Origin: Pelomonas sp. Root1217
GTDB taxonomy: Bacteria; Pseudomonadota; Gammaproteobacteria; Burkholderiales; Burkholderiaceae_C
Assembly (NCBI RefSeq): GCF_001425705.1
Contig: NZ_LMDC01000028.1
Location: 937,119 to 1,001,118, forward strand
Reading direction: 5' to 3'
DNA length: 64,000 nt
Every line of letters starts with the position of its first letter. The stretch's first letter is position 1. The position numbers and the translations under genes were made by a program. Below the pieces are notes generated by a model. The model was not told the origin of the DNA, searched no databases, and saw only the letters and a program-made list of their open reading frames with translations. Below, in pieces: positions 44,901 to 53,628 of this stretch.

Positions 44901-44934
44901 CCCAGGGTCCATGCCTTCGCATCTCCGCCTCCAT
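41914..44934 (-). CDS. Exported CHAT-domain (caspase-like) protein with TPR-like region
   Basis: From ATG 44934 (GGAGGG upstream) the 1006-residue protein has a signal peptide (WAWLLALAVGTASA). A long helical TPR-like region follows (about 40-600), with a charged coiled coil near 590-650 (DAERKKKQKALADELAAVRE). The C-terminal CHAT domain, a caspase-HetF-like cysteine protease, keeps the dyad His866 (FATHG) and Cys915 (LSACNT). Most CHAT proteins studied, such as the gRAMP-associated Craspase protease, are cytoplasmic; a signal peptide puts this one outside the cytoplasm. It is the first gene of the operon with FecR and CHASE2 proteins. Substrate unknown. Confidence 0.9.
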   Translation of the reverse strand: MEAEMRRHGPWAWLLALAVGTASAQVDEEDGETPVVMAEREAHALLAEALPAEPGARYALLQRQARAAQALEQRGKYVELLRELATLGRSQPGGEAWIRQYLSAEFIWGSSGQSMAAADAFASDTTLSPTARAEAALRQVYALAQARDRSMLERMWSRAQGLVRQAQEALSNRDPAATLRLRVQHLQVRSEIERWDGRLADAVATMREAVRLAHKGVEDARRAAKDTSKSSRDPAVQDAYGWYDGSQGMLVYALVRHGRAPEAIQVAQGNLALWRSGQLSDALGARWSYRLGQAQVAARQYAAALENAQRADDMLQRSGASAASHTRWLARQEQVRALIGLRRWPEADAFYRDFLASLPADSLAKDRASDWRLRALLAAKNGRFDEALDAVERVLRYRQRLYGETHPQTQEASGVRALVRLLKGDMTGAWSDYQPLFTALLDNPGGWQDLDLNGARGFVLGLAFDEFLREIGARALRGEALEPAWTDRAMQVADRLQAGAAHRALTDATARLLAATPALRTLLEEEANLRAAASSRNGALATQLNEEDRLRRRNSSEETKAELKALPDAERKKKQKALADELAAVREQVRAGREQAQAAREALNAQRERVAKAYPAYADLVTPALPPPSALQKLMSPGEALLVVQPLEGATLTWWITPGAPTRFAASSIGAAGWADKVAQIRVALDLSTGRPPVVPATALHEVWRELVAPLQPGADVKSLLVAADGALAALPFAAVLTTPESDAFVARRMAVTQLPSAGALFALRRSAAPAPATKPLFGVGDPQFKSASKAGRAALGASATKYDAAWGFSYGDIPPLPETRVELTALAKALGANPHTDLLLGAAATREAVLAAPLQDRRVVAFATHGLMPGELPGVSKPALALAPGADASVSPLLELDDILTLRLNAQAVLLSACNTAAGEQGGAAMSGLVRGFFFAGSRSVLATHWAVETSSAAALTAATFSAKAPRAEALRLAQVGMIEGTLGGGRWAHPFYWAGYALFGDPSR

Positions 44935-45199
44935 GGTCCTGCCCTCCCTGGTCGATGCCGGAAGGTGCGAACGACTATCGCACGTGCCACAGGGCACTGG
45001 CGCCATCGACAGGACGGCCGCACGCGGCTGCCGGTGAGCCAGAGTCTCCAGCCACGCTAAAAGCCGATGAGAAGCAGGCTGGCGATCACGCCGCGCGCCC
45101 AGCGCAGGTGCGATCGCGTGACCAATGTCGTGCATCAGCGCATCGCCGCACCTCGGGCCGGCCGCGCTGCCTGGAGGTGGGCGCCACAATGCTTTGTCC

Positions 45200-47185
45200 A
45201 TGTTTCGACTGCCTCATTCCTCTGCGATCCGGCCCTTGTGGGAGATCAGGGCGGGCGCGGTTGCGCTGGCAATCTGCCTGGGCTTGGCGACGCCGGGCGG
45301 CGCCTGCCGTGCCGATGCGCCCCCCGCCCGCCTGGACGAGCAGATCCGGGAGTTGAAACTCTTCGCCCCCAAAGCGGCGCTTTTGGCATTCCTTGAGCAG
45401 ACGCGAGACAGGGAGAAAGCCACAGGGGATTCGGTAGCCGCCGCCATCGCGACGATGGAGCTGAGCAAGCAACTGCGCGGTTCCGATCTCGCCCGCTCCG
45501 CCGAGATGCTCGACCAGGTTGCCGCCCAGCTCAAGCGCTCACCCGATGCAGAACTGGAGTTTCGCTACCGCTTGCTGCGTATCGGGCAGCTCAAGGCCCA
45601 ACGCGATCTCGACAAAGCCGTCCTGGAAGGCATGAAGCTGCTGGCCGAAGCCCGCGCTCGCAAGGCCTGGCGCGATGAGCTGAAGGTGCTGCTGGCCCTG
45701 GAGGAAGACTGGGAGCACTTCCACAGTTTCGGCCGCTTTACCCAGGACGCCATGGAGCTGGCCATGACCCACCCCGGCGACGAGCTGACCTGGTGGGCTC
45801 GCAGCGAGTGGGCGGATCGGCTGCGGACCGATGGCAAGGTGGAAGAGGCCGAGCGCATCCTTCTCGCCATCCTTCAAGAGCAGGCCGCGGCGAATGCGGG
45901 CGTTGATCAGATCCGGACCCTGATCACGCTGGGACTGATGTACCGCGACGCCAGCCAATGGGACAAGCTGCTCCCGCTGGGGCCGCGTGCGCTGAAAGTC
46001 GTCAAGGGGATGGGGCGCACACCCAACATACTGGCCCACTTCCTGTGCAACCAGTCGGATGCGCTGCTGAAGGCCAACCTACCCGGTCCCGCGCTGGAAA
46101 TGGCGGACGCCGCCATTCCGGCTGCCGGCGGTATGCCGGGCCTGCTGCACGCCGCCCGATTCAATCGGGGCAAGGCACTCAACCGGCTGGGCAGGCACGA
46201 GGAGGGGCTGGCGATCCTGGAAGCCGAGTCCCGGGGCGACGACCGCTGGGAAGCCCTGGACGAAGTGGCGGAGGAATACGCCTTCGCCGGCCTCCCCGAC
46301 AAGGCCTACGGCGCGCTGGTCGAGCACCTTCAAGGCCTGAGAAAGAGCAACGACGAAGCCCACCGTGCGAGGCTCAGCCTGGACCAGGCCCTGACCGATG
46401 CGGACCGCGAGCGGGCACAGCGCCTCGCCAGCGAGCGTCGGACGAGCCGGGTCATCACGGTAGCGTCCATCATCGCTGCAGCCGCGCTTGCGGGTGCTGC
46501 CTTCCTGGTGGTGCGGACCACACGCAAGCATGCGCGCGCGCTCGCGACCGTCAATGACCAGCTTCAGGAAATGGCCGTCACCGATGCGTTGACCGGGCTG
46601 CACAACCGCCGGCACTTCATGGATCAGATCGACTCGCATGCCGCGGCGGCCTACCGGTCCCACCAGGGCCACGGTCGATCGAAGGCCGAACCCGTCGATC
46701 TCATCTTCTTCCTCATCGACCTGGACCACTTCAAGCAGGTCAACGACACCTACGGTCATCCGGCCGGCGATGCCGTGCTGCAGCAGGCCGCGACGCGACT
46801 CAAGGGCGTGGTGCGGGGAGAGGACGAGCTCATCCGGTGGGGCGGCGAGGAGTTCATGTTGCTGACGAGAGGCACGCCACGGGACCATGCCGCCCTGCTG
46901 GCGGAAAGGCTGCGCCGCGCCATCGAGGAACGGCCGCTCGAACTGCCGGGTGGCCAGGCGCTCCAGGTCTCCTGCAGCATTGGCTTCGCCCCGTATCCGT
47001 TGGTACCCGACAGTCCTTGGCAGCGCTCGATGGAGCTGGCCGATCAGGCCATGTACCTGGCCAAGGCGCGTGGACGCAACGGCTGGTTTGGCTTGAGCCG
47101 CCTGAATCCTTCAGCCACCAGGCTGCCGCCCGGCGGCCTCGAGGAGGCCATTGCAGAAGGGGTGCTGGAGCCCCTGCACTCCTGA
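45200..47185 (+). CDS. Diguanylate cyclase with periplasmic TPR-like sensor region
   Basis: From ATG 45200 the 661-residue protein has a cleavable signal or anchor segment (about 16-38). A helical TPR-like periplasmic region follows to about 430, then a membrane helix (about 432-452, TVASIIAAAALAGAAFLVV), a short coil and a GGDEF domain. The motif is GGEEF, an active variant, with an RGED I-site five residues earlier. It should be a c-di-GMP synthase controlled by periplasmic protein contacts. It is divergent from the CHAT operon (266 bases between starts), so the two may be coregulated. Confidence 0.88.
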   Translation: MFRLPHSSAIRPLWEIRAGAVALAICLGLATPGGACRADAPPARLDEQIRELKLFAPKAALLAFLEQTRDREKATGDSVAAAIATMELSKQLRGSDLARSAEMLDQVAAQLKRSPDAELEFRYRLLRIGQLKAQRDLDKAVLEGMKLLAEARARKAWRDELKVLLALEEDWEHFHSFGRFTQDAMELAMTHPGDELTWWARSEWADRLRTDGKVEEAERILLAILQEQAAANAGVDQIRTLITLGLMYRDASQWDKLLPLGPRALKVVKGMGRTPNILAHFLCNQSDALLKANLPGPALEMADAAIPAAGGMPGLLHAARFNRGKALNRLGRHEEGLAILEAESRGDDRWEALDEVAEEYAFAGLPDKAYGALVEHLQGLRKSNDEAHRARLSLDQALTDADRERAQRLASERRTSRVITVASIIAAAALAGAAFLVVRTTRKHARALATVNDQLQEMAVTDALTGLHNRRHFMDQIDSHAAAAYRSHQGHGRSKAEPVDLIFFLIDLDHFKQVNDTYGHPAGDAVLQQAATRLKGVVRGEDELIRWGGEEFMLLTRGTPRDHAALLAERLRRAIEERPLELPGGQALQVSCSIGFAPYPLVPDSPWQRSMELADQAMYLAKARGRNGWFGLSRLNPSATRLPPGGLEEAIAEGVLEPLHS

Positions 47186-47212
47186 TCCGCCCATCCGCCG
47201 AAACATTGGTGT

Positions 47213-48397
47213 TCAGGCCGCCGCACCGCTGCGCAGCCGCCGCGCTGGCCACTGCGCCACCAGCAGCAGCGAGGCCATCAGCCACATCGGCGCCACCAGC
47301 GTCGTGGCCGCCGCCAGGATGCCGAAGCCCGCCGGCATGGCGACCGTTGCGCCGTTGACCGTCAACATGCGCAGGCCCAACGCCTGGCCGTGGCGGCCGG
47401 GCGGCGTCACGTGGTGCAGCATGGCCATGATCATGGGCTGAACCGAGCCCAGCGCCACGCCCAGCAACGCGGACCCGCACATCAGGCCAACGGTGCCCGG
47501 CAGCCAGGCATAGGCCATGAAGGTCAGCATGGCGACCACCATGGCCGTGCGCAGGGCCTTGACCTCGTCCAGTTCGTCGGCGAAGCGCACGATGGCCAGA
47601 CGCACGCAGGTGGCCGCAGCGGCGAAGCTGCCCAGCACGATGCCGATGCTGACTGCCGATAGGCCGCGCGCATGGCCCACCACGGGCACGACGAAGCTGT
47701 GCGCATCCCAGCAGGCCGACAGCACCAGGTTGACGAGGATGAGGCGGCGAAAGGCCGGCAGCCGGAACAACTGCCAGGCGGCGCGCTCGCGAAAGCTCTT
47801 GGTCAGTGGCTCGGGCTGATGGCGCGGTACCTTCTGCGCAAAACCCCAGGCCAGCAGCGGCAGCAGCGTCGCGAAGCCGAAGGCAGCCGTCATGCCGAAC
47901 TGATCGATGAGGATCCCGGCAATCACCGGCGCCAGCGCGTTGGACAGGGCCGGGCCTAGGGCCATCCAGCTGAAAATGCGCTTGAGCTCGCCCGGCTCGT
48001 CGGCCATCAACCCGGCCTCGCGCTGCAGCGCCACGGCCGCGATGGCGACCGCACCGCCGCACAGCAGGCAGCCGACGGCGATGGCCCAGAGCTGCTGCAC
48101 GGCCAAGGCCAGCAGCGCGCCGCAGCCGGCCATCAGCACACCCACACCCACGGGCCGATGAAAGCCATGCCGGTCCGCCAGCCGCCCGGCCCACAGCGAC
48201 AGCACGATGGGCGCGACGGCAAACAAGCTGAGGAGCATGCCGACCGAGGCTTCACCATAGCCGCGGTTCAACACCCACAGGCTGGCGGTCACCCGCGTGG
48301 TGGCCATACAGGCATGCACGCAGATCATCGTGGCGATCAGCCACACAAAGGCGTGGCGCAGGTTGGCCTTCTTCCCCCCTGGGGCGGTGTCGGTCAC
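47213..48397 (-). CDS. MFS transporter
   Basis: The 394-residue protein has about 12 hydrophobic helices in the major-facilitator pattern, with the loop-2/3 motif GRLADRHGFHRPVG. Substrate cannot be told. It is the last gene of a seven-gene minus-strand run and overlaps rmuC by four bases. The start MTDTAPGGKKANLRHAFVW is short and basic, as usual for the cytoplasmic N-terminus. Confidence 0.88.
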   Translation of the reverse strand: MTDTAPGGKKANLRHAFVWLIATMICVHACMATTRVTASLWVLNRGYGEASVGMLLSLFAVAPIVLSLWAGRLADRHGFHRPVGVGVLMAGCGALLALAVQQLWAIAVGCLLCGGAVAIAAVALQREAGLMADEPGELKRIFSWMALGPALSNALAPVIAGILIDQFGMTAAFGFATLLPLLAWGFAQKVPRHQPEPLTKSFRERAAWQLFRLPAFRRLILVNLVLSACWDAHSFVVPVVGHARGLSAVSIGIVLGSFAAAATCVRLAIVRFADELDEVKALRTAMVVAMLTFMAYAWLPGTVGLMCGSALLGVALGSVQPMIMAMLHHVTPPGRHGQALGLRMLTVNGATVAMPAGFGILAAATTLVAPMWLMASLLLVAQWPARRLRSGAAA

Positions 48398-49782
48398 TCG
48401 GCGTCCTCGCCGAGCTCAGCGAGCTTGTCGAGCTGCAACATGCGCTGGGCTGCATCGTCGGGCAGCGCCTCGACGCTCTTGAGCTTGCGCGTCATCTGGC
48501 GCGTGCGGGTCTCGGCCAGATCGATGGTGTTGCTGGCCTCTTCGAGTTTCTTCTTTGTCTTGGCCAGCACGTCGCCGAACTTGCCGAACTCGGTCTTGAC
48601 CGCTCCCAGCACCTCCCAGACCTCGGCCGAACGCTTCTCCAGCGCCAGCGTGCGAAAGCCCATCTGCAGGCTGGTGAGCGTGGCCAGCAAGGTGGTGGGG
48701 CCGCAGAGCATGACCTTGTGCTCGCGCTGCAGGCTCTCCACCAGGCCGGGGCGGCGCAGCGCCTCGGCGTAAAGCCCCTCGGTGGGCACGAAAAGGATGC
48801 CGAAATCGGTCGTGTGCGGCGGCGCGATGTATTTCTCGCGGATGGTGCGCGCCTCCATCCGCAGGCGCATCTCGATGGCCTTGCCGGCGGACTCGGCGCC
48901 CACGGGATCGCCCTTTTCCTGCGCGTCCAGCAGGCGCTCGTAGTCCTCGCGCGGGAACTTGGCGTCGATAGGTAGCCACAGTGGCTGGCCATCGTCGCGC
49001 TGGCCGGGCAACTTGATCGCGAACTCCACGCGCTCGTTGGAACCCGGCAGCGTCGCAACATTGGCGGCGAACTGCTCGGCCGTGAACACCTGGTCCAGCA
49101 GGCCCGCCAGTTGCACTTCGCCGAAGACGCCGCGCGTCTTCACATTGGTCAGCACGCGGTTCAGCGAGCCCACGTCGCGCGCCAGGTTCTGCATTTCACC
49201 CAGGCCCTTGTGCACCTGCTCCAGGCGCTCAGCCACCTGCTTGAAGCTTTCGCCCAGGCGTTGCTCCAGCGTCGCGTGCAGCTTCTCGTCCACCGTCGCG
49301 CGCATCTGCTCGAGCTTCTTCTCGTTGTCCTGCTGGATGCTGGTGAGGCGCAGTTCAACGGTATGCCTCAGCTCGGCAAAGCGCTGCTCGTTGCCCAGCG
49401 ACATGGCCTGCAGCTGCTCGCGCATGCCGTCGGCCAGGCGCTGCATGGACTCGGCCTGGCCCTGCGCGCTGCGCAGCGCGGCGGCGTCCTGGGCTTCACG
49501 GGCGGCCAGCGCCTGTTGAGCCAACGAGTTGTTGTTGCCCTGCAGGCCCTGCGCCAGCACCTGCTGGAACTGGGCCAGGCCCTGTACCAACTCCTGGCGC
49601 GTACCGCTGGCGCTGCGGCCGAGCTCGTCGCGCAGCTCACGCTCCAGCCTCTCGTTGCTCAGCAGCAGCTCCGGCGCCACGCCGGTTTGCGGTTTCTGGC
49701 GAGCCCAGATCAACACCAGCAGAACAAGGATCAGGGCCAGCAGGCCCAGCAGCAACACGTCGATCAGGCTCATGCGGGCCAT
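48394..49782 (-). CDS. rmuC: DNA recombination protein RmuC homologue
   Basis: The 462-residue protein has an N-terminal membrane helix (about 5-27), a long coiled coil (about 50-215) and the conserved RmuC domain: LPGSNERVEFAIKLPG, LPIDAKFPREDY and DFGILFVPTEGLYAE. RmuC proteins limit inversions at short repeats and are predicted nucleases. ATG 49782 is used; ATG three codons on (MSLIDVLLL) is equally possible. It sits in the seven-gene run, 27 bases after the lipoprotein-like gene. Confidence 0.93.
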   Translation of the reverse strand: MARMSLIDVLLLGLLALILVLLVLIWARQKPQTGVAPELLLSNERLERELRDELGRSASGTRQELVQGLAQFQQVLAQGLQGNNNSLAQQALAAREAQDAAALRSAQGQAESMQRLADGMREQLQAMSLGNEQRFAELRHTVELRLTSIQQDNEKKLEQMRATVDEKLHATLEQRLGESFKQVAERLEQVHKGLGEMQNLARDVGSLNRVLTNVKTRGVFGEVQLAGLLDQVFTAEQFAANVATLPGSNERVEFAIKLPGQRDDGQPLWLPIDAKFPREDYERLLDAQEKGDPVGAESAGKAIEMRLRMEARTIREKYIAPPHTTDFGILFVPTEGLYAEALRRPGLVESLQREHKVMLCGPTTLLATLTSLQMGFRTLALEKRSAEVWEVLGAVKTEFGKFGDVLAKTKKKLEEASNTIDLAETRTRQMTRKLKSVEALPDDAAQRMLQLDKLAELGEDAE

Positions 49783-49809
49783 TGTCGCCCGCGGAGGCAG
49801 GGCCTGCAG

Positions 49810-50601
49810 TCAGGGGGCGACGAGACCTGCCACGGCCTTCGGCAGTTCGGCCTCGATGAGGGCCTCCAGCGCCTTCACGCGCTGTTCGGCCGTCGTTGCG
49901 GCCCAGGGGTTGGCAGCGGCCTCTCGGTCCACCGGCAGGCGCGCCGCCACGGCGAGCGACTGCTCACGCTTGAGCTTGAGATCGCTGAGGTCGATCAGCG
50001 CGACGCGGATGGACACATAGGACGCGAACACCGGCATGCCGCCCTGCCCATCAAAGCTGATCTGGCCACTGGGTCGCTGGTCCAGCACGAAGCCCGGGCC
50101 TTCCAACGTCGCGAGGATGCGGCCCGGCAAGGCCGCGGCCAGGGCCGGCTCCTGGCGGCTGCGCGTGACCAGCAACAGCTGGGCCGCGCCGCTCTGGCGC
50201 ACCGCTTCGCCGAGCTTGCCGGGCAGGCTGAGCCTGCCGTCAACGAACAGGTGAGCCGGGTCGCCGAACAGGCTGCGCGTGCTCGAGGTGTAGAGCTTGA
50301 CCTCGCGACCTTTCGCCGAGGCCTTGATGGCGCCGTTCAAGGCCTGCAGCACCGCGTTGTCCAGGCCACCAGCGGGCGTGGACGTCCAGTCGCCCGACTG
50401 CACCGTGTCGCCACGCGCCGGGCTCAGGGAGATGAGCTGCACGTTGTCGCCCAACAGGGACAGGACCGCGAACTTGTTGGCGTCACGGGGCGTCTTGTCC
50501 TCGACGACGGGCGGTGGCGGCGGCGCGCCCTTGTTCTTCATGGACTGGCCGAAGGCCAGCGCGGGCAGCAAGGAAAGCAGGCAGATCAGGCGGCGGTTCA
50601 T
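49810..50601 (-). CDS. Exported hypothetical protein
   Basis: The 263-residue protein has a clear signal peptide (MNRRLICLLSLLPALAFG), then a short Pro-run and a mixed alpha/beta domain (KFAVLSLLGDNVQLISLSPA and later LLVTRSRQEPALAAALPG). No catalytic motif or family is recognised. It overlaps the dehydrogenase gene by four bases and belongs to the same operon, which gives no clear clue to its role. Confidence 0.7.
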   Translation of the reverse strand: MNRRLICLLSLLPALAFGQSMKNKGAPPPPPVVEDKTPRDANKFAVLSLLGDNVQLISLSPARGDTVQSGDWTSTPAGGLDNAVLQALNGAIKASAKGREVKLYTSSTRSLFGDPAHLFVDGRLSLPGKLGEAVRQSGAAQLLLVTRSRQEPALAAALPGRILATLEGPGFVLDQRPSGQISFDGQGGMPVFASYVSIRVALIDLSDLKLKREQSLAVAARLPVDREAAANPWAATTAEQRVKALEALIEAELPKAVAGLVAP

Positions 50602-51575
50602 GCGGGAATGACTTCAGGGTTCAGCGGCGTGAGTGGCTTGGCACCGGTCAGCGCGGCGACGAGGTTGTCGGCGGCGAGATGGGCCATGGCCAGGCGGGTG
50701 GGCATGGTGGCGCTGGCGATGTGCGGCGTGAGGACGACATTGGGCAGCGTCAACAGCACCGGATTCACACGCGGTTCACCCTCGAAGACATCGAGGCCGG
50801 CAGCGGCAATGCGGTTCTCGCGCAGCGCGTCAGCCAGCGCCTCTTCGTCGACGATGCCGCCGCGGGCGATGTTGACGAGGGTGGCCGTCGGCTTCATCAG
50901 CGCGAGCTCGGGTGCGCCGATGCAGTGGTGGGACTCGGCCGAATAAGGCAGCACGAGGATGAGGTGATCGGCCTGGCGCAGCAGCGCTTCCTTGGTCAGA
51001 TAGCTTGCGCCAAGTTCAGCCTCGGTGTCGACCGGCAGCCGCGAACGGTTGTGATAGACCACCTTCATGCCAAAGCCGAAGCGGCCGCGCCGCGCGATGG
51101 CCTGGCCGATGCGGCCCATGCCGAGGATGCCAAGCGTCGCGCCATGCACCTCGGAGCCGGCCAGGAAGTCCCATGCCCAGCTCTTCCAGCGGCCGTCTCG
51201 CAGCAGCCGCTCTCCCTCGCTCATGCGCCTGGCCGTGGCCATCAGCAGCGCAAAGCCGAAGTCGGCTGTCGATTCGGTCAGCACATCGGGCGTGTTGGTG
51301 ACCAGCACGCGCCGCGCGGTGCAGGCGGCCAGGTCGATGTGGTTGTAGCCCACGCTCATCGTGCAGACGGCGCGCAGGTCCGGGCAGGCGTCGAGCAGCT
51401 CGGCGGTGATGCGCTCGGTGCCGGTGATGTAGGCGCCGGCCATGCCTTGCAGGCGCGCACGCAGCTCGCCCGCGGCCAGCGGCACCTCGCCCTGGTGCAG
51501 GTCCACGTCGAAATGAGACGCGAGCTTCTCCACGACGGCCGCTGGCGCCCGGCGCGCGACCAGCACTTTCTTCAT
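50598..51575 (-). CDS. D-2-hydroxyacid dehydrogenase (glyoxylate/hydroxypyruvate reductase type)
   Basis: The 325-residue NAD(P)-dependent oxidoreductase has the cofactor motif LGILGMGRIGQAIARR, the substrate-binding Arg in NIARGGIVDEEAL, Glu in LDVFEGEP and the catalytic His in LTPHIASAT. The YNHIDLAACTARRVLV segment is typical of glyoxylate reductases and 2-ketogluconate reductases; which acid it uses is unknown. ATG 51575 overlaps the antiporter stop as ATGA. An in-frame ATG three codons earlier is possible. Confidence 0.92.
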   Translation of the reverse strand: MKKVLVARRAPAAVVEKLASHFDVDLHQGEVPLAAGELRARLQGMAGAYITGTERITAELLDACPDLRAVCTMSVGYNHIDLAACTARRVLVTNTPDVLTESTADFGFALLMATARRMSEGERLLRDGRWKSWAWDFLAGSEVHGATLGILGMGRIGQAIARRGRFGFGMKVVYHNRSRLPVDTEAELGASYLTKEALLRQADHLILVLPYSAESHHCIGAPELALMKPTATLVNIARGGIVDEEALADALRENRIAAAGLDVFEGEPRVNPVLLTLPNVVLTPHIASATMPTRLAMAHLAADNLVAALTGAKPLTPLNPEVIPA

Positions 51576-52915
51576 CGCATCCATATCCAGCTCATCAAGA
51601 AAAGCAGGGGCAGCAGCACCGCGCAGGACCAGAGCAGGTAGCCACCGAAGCTCGGCATCTTCACACCTCGCTCCTCGGCGATGGCCTTGACCATGAAATT
51701 GGGCGCGTTGCCGATATAGGTCATCGCGCCCATGAAGACCGAGCCGCCGGAGATGGCGGCCAGCACCAGGGCACCCTCGCCCATCAGCTGCTGCGCATTG
51801 CCGCCGGCGAGGTTGAAGAAGGCGAGGTAGGTGGGCGCGTTGTCCAGCACCGAGGACAGGCCGCCCGTCAGCCAGAAATAGGCCCACGGCGAGGCATGGC
51901 CATCGGCGGTGGACAGCATCGCCGCCAGCGGCGCGAAAACACCGGCTGAGCCGGCCTTGAGCATGGCGATGACGGGCACCATGGTCAGGAAGATGGCGAT
52001 GAAGAGTTTGGCGACCTCCTGCATGGGTGCCCAGCTGAAGCGGTTCTTCTCGCGCACGCCGGCCGGCGTCAGCCACAGCGAGGCGGCAGCCACGGCGACG
52101 AGGCCGACGTCACGGACGAGGGCCTGCAGCGGCAGCGGTGTGCCCCCGAGGTCAAAGACGATGCCGGGCTTCCAGGTGCCGCTCATCAGCACCAGACCGA
52201 TGGCGACGGCCAGCGGCAACAGGTTGATGGCGCCCTCCAAACCGAGCGTTGGCGCATCGGGCGTCGGGTCGTCGGGCGTGATGCCCTCCTTGCGGTAGAG
52301 CCAGGCGTCGATGACCCAGAACACGGCCAGCAGGCCCGCAAGCATGAAGGCGGTCTCTGGCAGCAGATGGCTAACCGTCCAGAAGAAGCTGACGCCCTGC
52401 AGGAAGCCCAGGAAAAGCGGCGGATCGCCCAGCGGCGTCAGGGAGCCCCCGACGTTGCTGACAACGAAGATGAAGAAAACCACCACGTGGGCGTTGTGGC
52501 GGCGGTTGTCGTTGGCGCGGATCAACGGGCGGATCAGCAGCATGGAAGCGCCCGTCGTGCCCATCAAGCTGGCCAGCACCGCGCCCAGCAGCATCAGGCC
52601 CGAGTTCAGCGCCGGGCTGCCGTGCAGATTGCCGCGGATGTAGATGCCGCCGGCGGTCGTGTACAGCGCGCCGAGCAGGATGGTGAAGGGCAGGTATTCC
52701 TCGACCAGCGTGTGCACCAGCACGCCACCGGTCTCTGCCGCCCCGAATGCGAGCGCGAACGGAATCAGCAACGCCAGCGTCCACGCCGCGGCGATCTTGC
52801 CGAAGTGGTGGTGCCAGAAGGCCGGCGCGGCCAGCGGCATGACGGCGATGGAGACCAGCAGGCCCGCGAAAGGCGCGGCCCAGGCAACGCCGAGTTCGGC
52901 ACCGTGCAGCGCCAT
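51572..52915 (-). CDS. NhaD/CitM-type sodium:proton antiporter family protein
   Basis: The 447-residue protein has about 11-12 membrane helices and motifs of the ion-transporter superfamily: ASLMGTTGASMLLIRPLIRAN and FFIFVVSNVGGSLTPLGDPP in the first half, SSVLDNAPTYLAFFNLAGG in the second. The SNVGG-TPLGDPP repeats fit the NhaD/CitT-like group. Substrate is unproven; proton-coupled sodium exchange or organic-anion uptake are both possible. It overlaps the nitroreductase gene by one base. Confidence 0.85.
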   Translation of the reverse strand: MALHGAELGVAWAAPFAGLLVSIAVMPLAAPAFWHHHFGKIAAAWTLALLIPFALAFGAAETGGVLVHTLVEEYLPFTILLGALYTTAGGIYIRGNLHGSPALNSGLMLLGAVLASLMGTTGASMLLIRPLIRANDNRRHNAHVVVFFIFVVSNVGGSLTPLGDPPLFLGFLQGVSFFWTVSHLLPETAFMLAGLLAVFWVIDAWLYRKEGITPDDPTPDAPTLGLEGAINLLPLAVAIGLVLMSGTWKPGIVFDLGGTPLPLQALVRDVGLVAVAAASLWLTPAGVREKNRFSWAPMQEVAKLFIAIFLTMVPVIAMLKAGSAGVFAPLAAMLSTADGHASPWAYFWLTGGLSSVLDNAPTYLAFFNLAGGNAQQLMGEGALVLAAISGGSVFMGAMTYIGNAPNFMVKAIAEERGVKMPSFGGYLLWSCAVLLPLLFLMSWIWMR

Positions 52916-53628
52916 CAGTCCTCCAGGAACCGGGTGAATTCAGCTACCGGCGCGCGCTCGGTGATGAGGCTGTTCTCGACGGCATCCGGATCGGCATAAC
53001 CCATGGACATGCCGCAGACCACCATCTGCTCATCGCTCAGCTGCAGCTCCTCGGCGATGACGCGGTGGAACTGCGTGAATGCGGCCTGAGGGCAGGTGTG
53101 CAGGCCGCGCGCGCGGGCAGCGACCATGATGTTCTGCAGGAACATGCCGTAGTCCAGCCAGGAGCCCTGCTGCATGACGCGGTCAATGGTGAACATCAGG
53201 CCCACGGGCGCGTCGAAAAAGATGAAGTTGCGCCCGTGCTGGTGCTGCATGCGCGCCTTGTCGGTCTTGGCGATGCCCAGCAGCCCGTACAGGTCCCAGC
53301 CCACCTTGCGACGGCGGTCGATGTAGGGGCTGCGCCATTCGGTGGGGTAGTAGGCGTACTCCTCCTTGTGGCTGGCGTTCTGCTCGGGGTCGAGGTAGGC
53401 GGCCTGGATGCGGCCGGCCACGCGCCTGAGCGCCGCACCCGTCATCACATGCACCTGCCAGGGCTGGGTGTTGGTGCCCGAGGGCGCCCAGGAGGCGACT
53501 TCGAGGATGTCCTCGATGGTTGCGCGCGGCACCGGCGTGGGCAGGAAGGCGCGCAGCGAGTGCCGGGTCTTGATGGCTGCGTCGACCGCGGCGGTCTGCT
53601 CGGGCGTCGGCGTGGCGAAACGACTCAT
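52915..53628 (-). CDS. Nitroreductase family protein
   Basis: The 237-residue FMN enzyme begins with the nitroreductase block KTRHSLRAFLPTPVPRATIE and ASWAPSGTNTQPWQVHV. It ends in the conserved CGMSMGYADPDAVEN. Such enzymes reduce nitro- or quinone-like compounds with NAD(P)H. It is the second gene of the run and overlaps the thioesterase gene by four bases. Confidence 0.92.
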   Translation of the reverse strand: MSRFATPTPEQTAAVDAAIKTRHSLRAFLPTPVPRATIEDILEVASWAPSGTNTQPWQVHVMTGAALRRVAGRIQAAYLDPEQNASHKEEYAYYPTEWRSPYIDRRRKVGWDLYGLLGIAKTDKARMQHQHGRNFIFFDAPVGLMFTIDRVMQQGSWLDYGMFLQNIMVAARARGLHTCPQAAFTQFHRVIAEELQLSDEQMVVCGMSMGYADPDAVENSLITERAPVAEFTRFLED

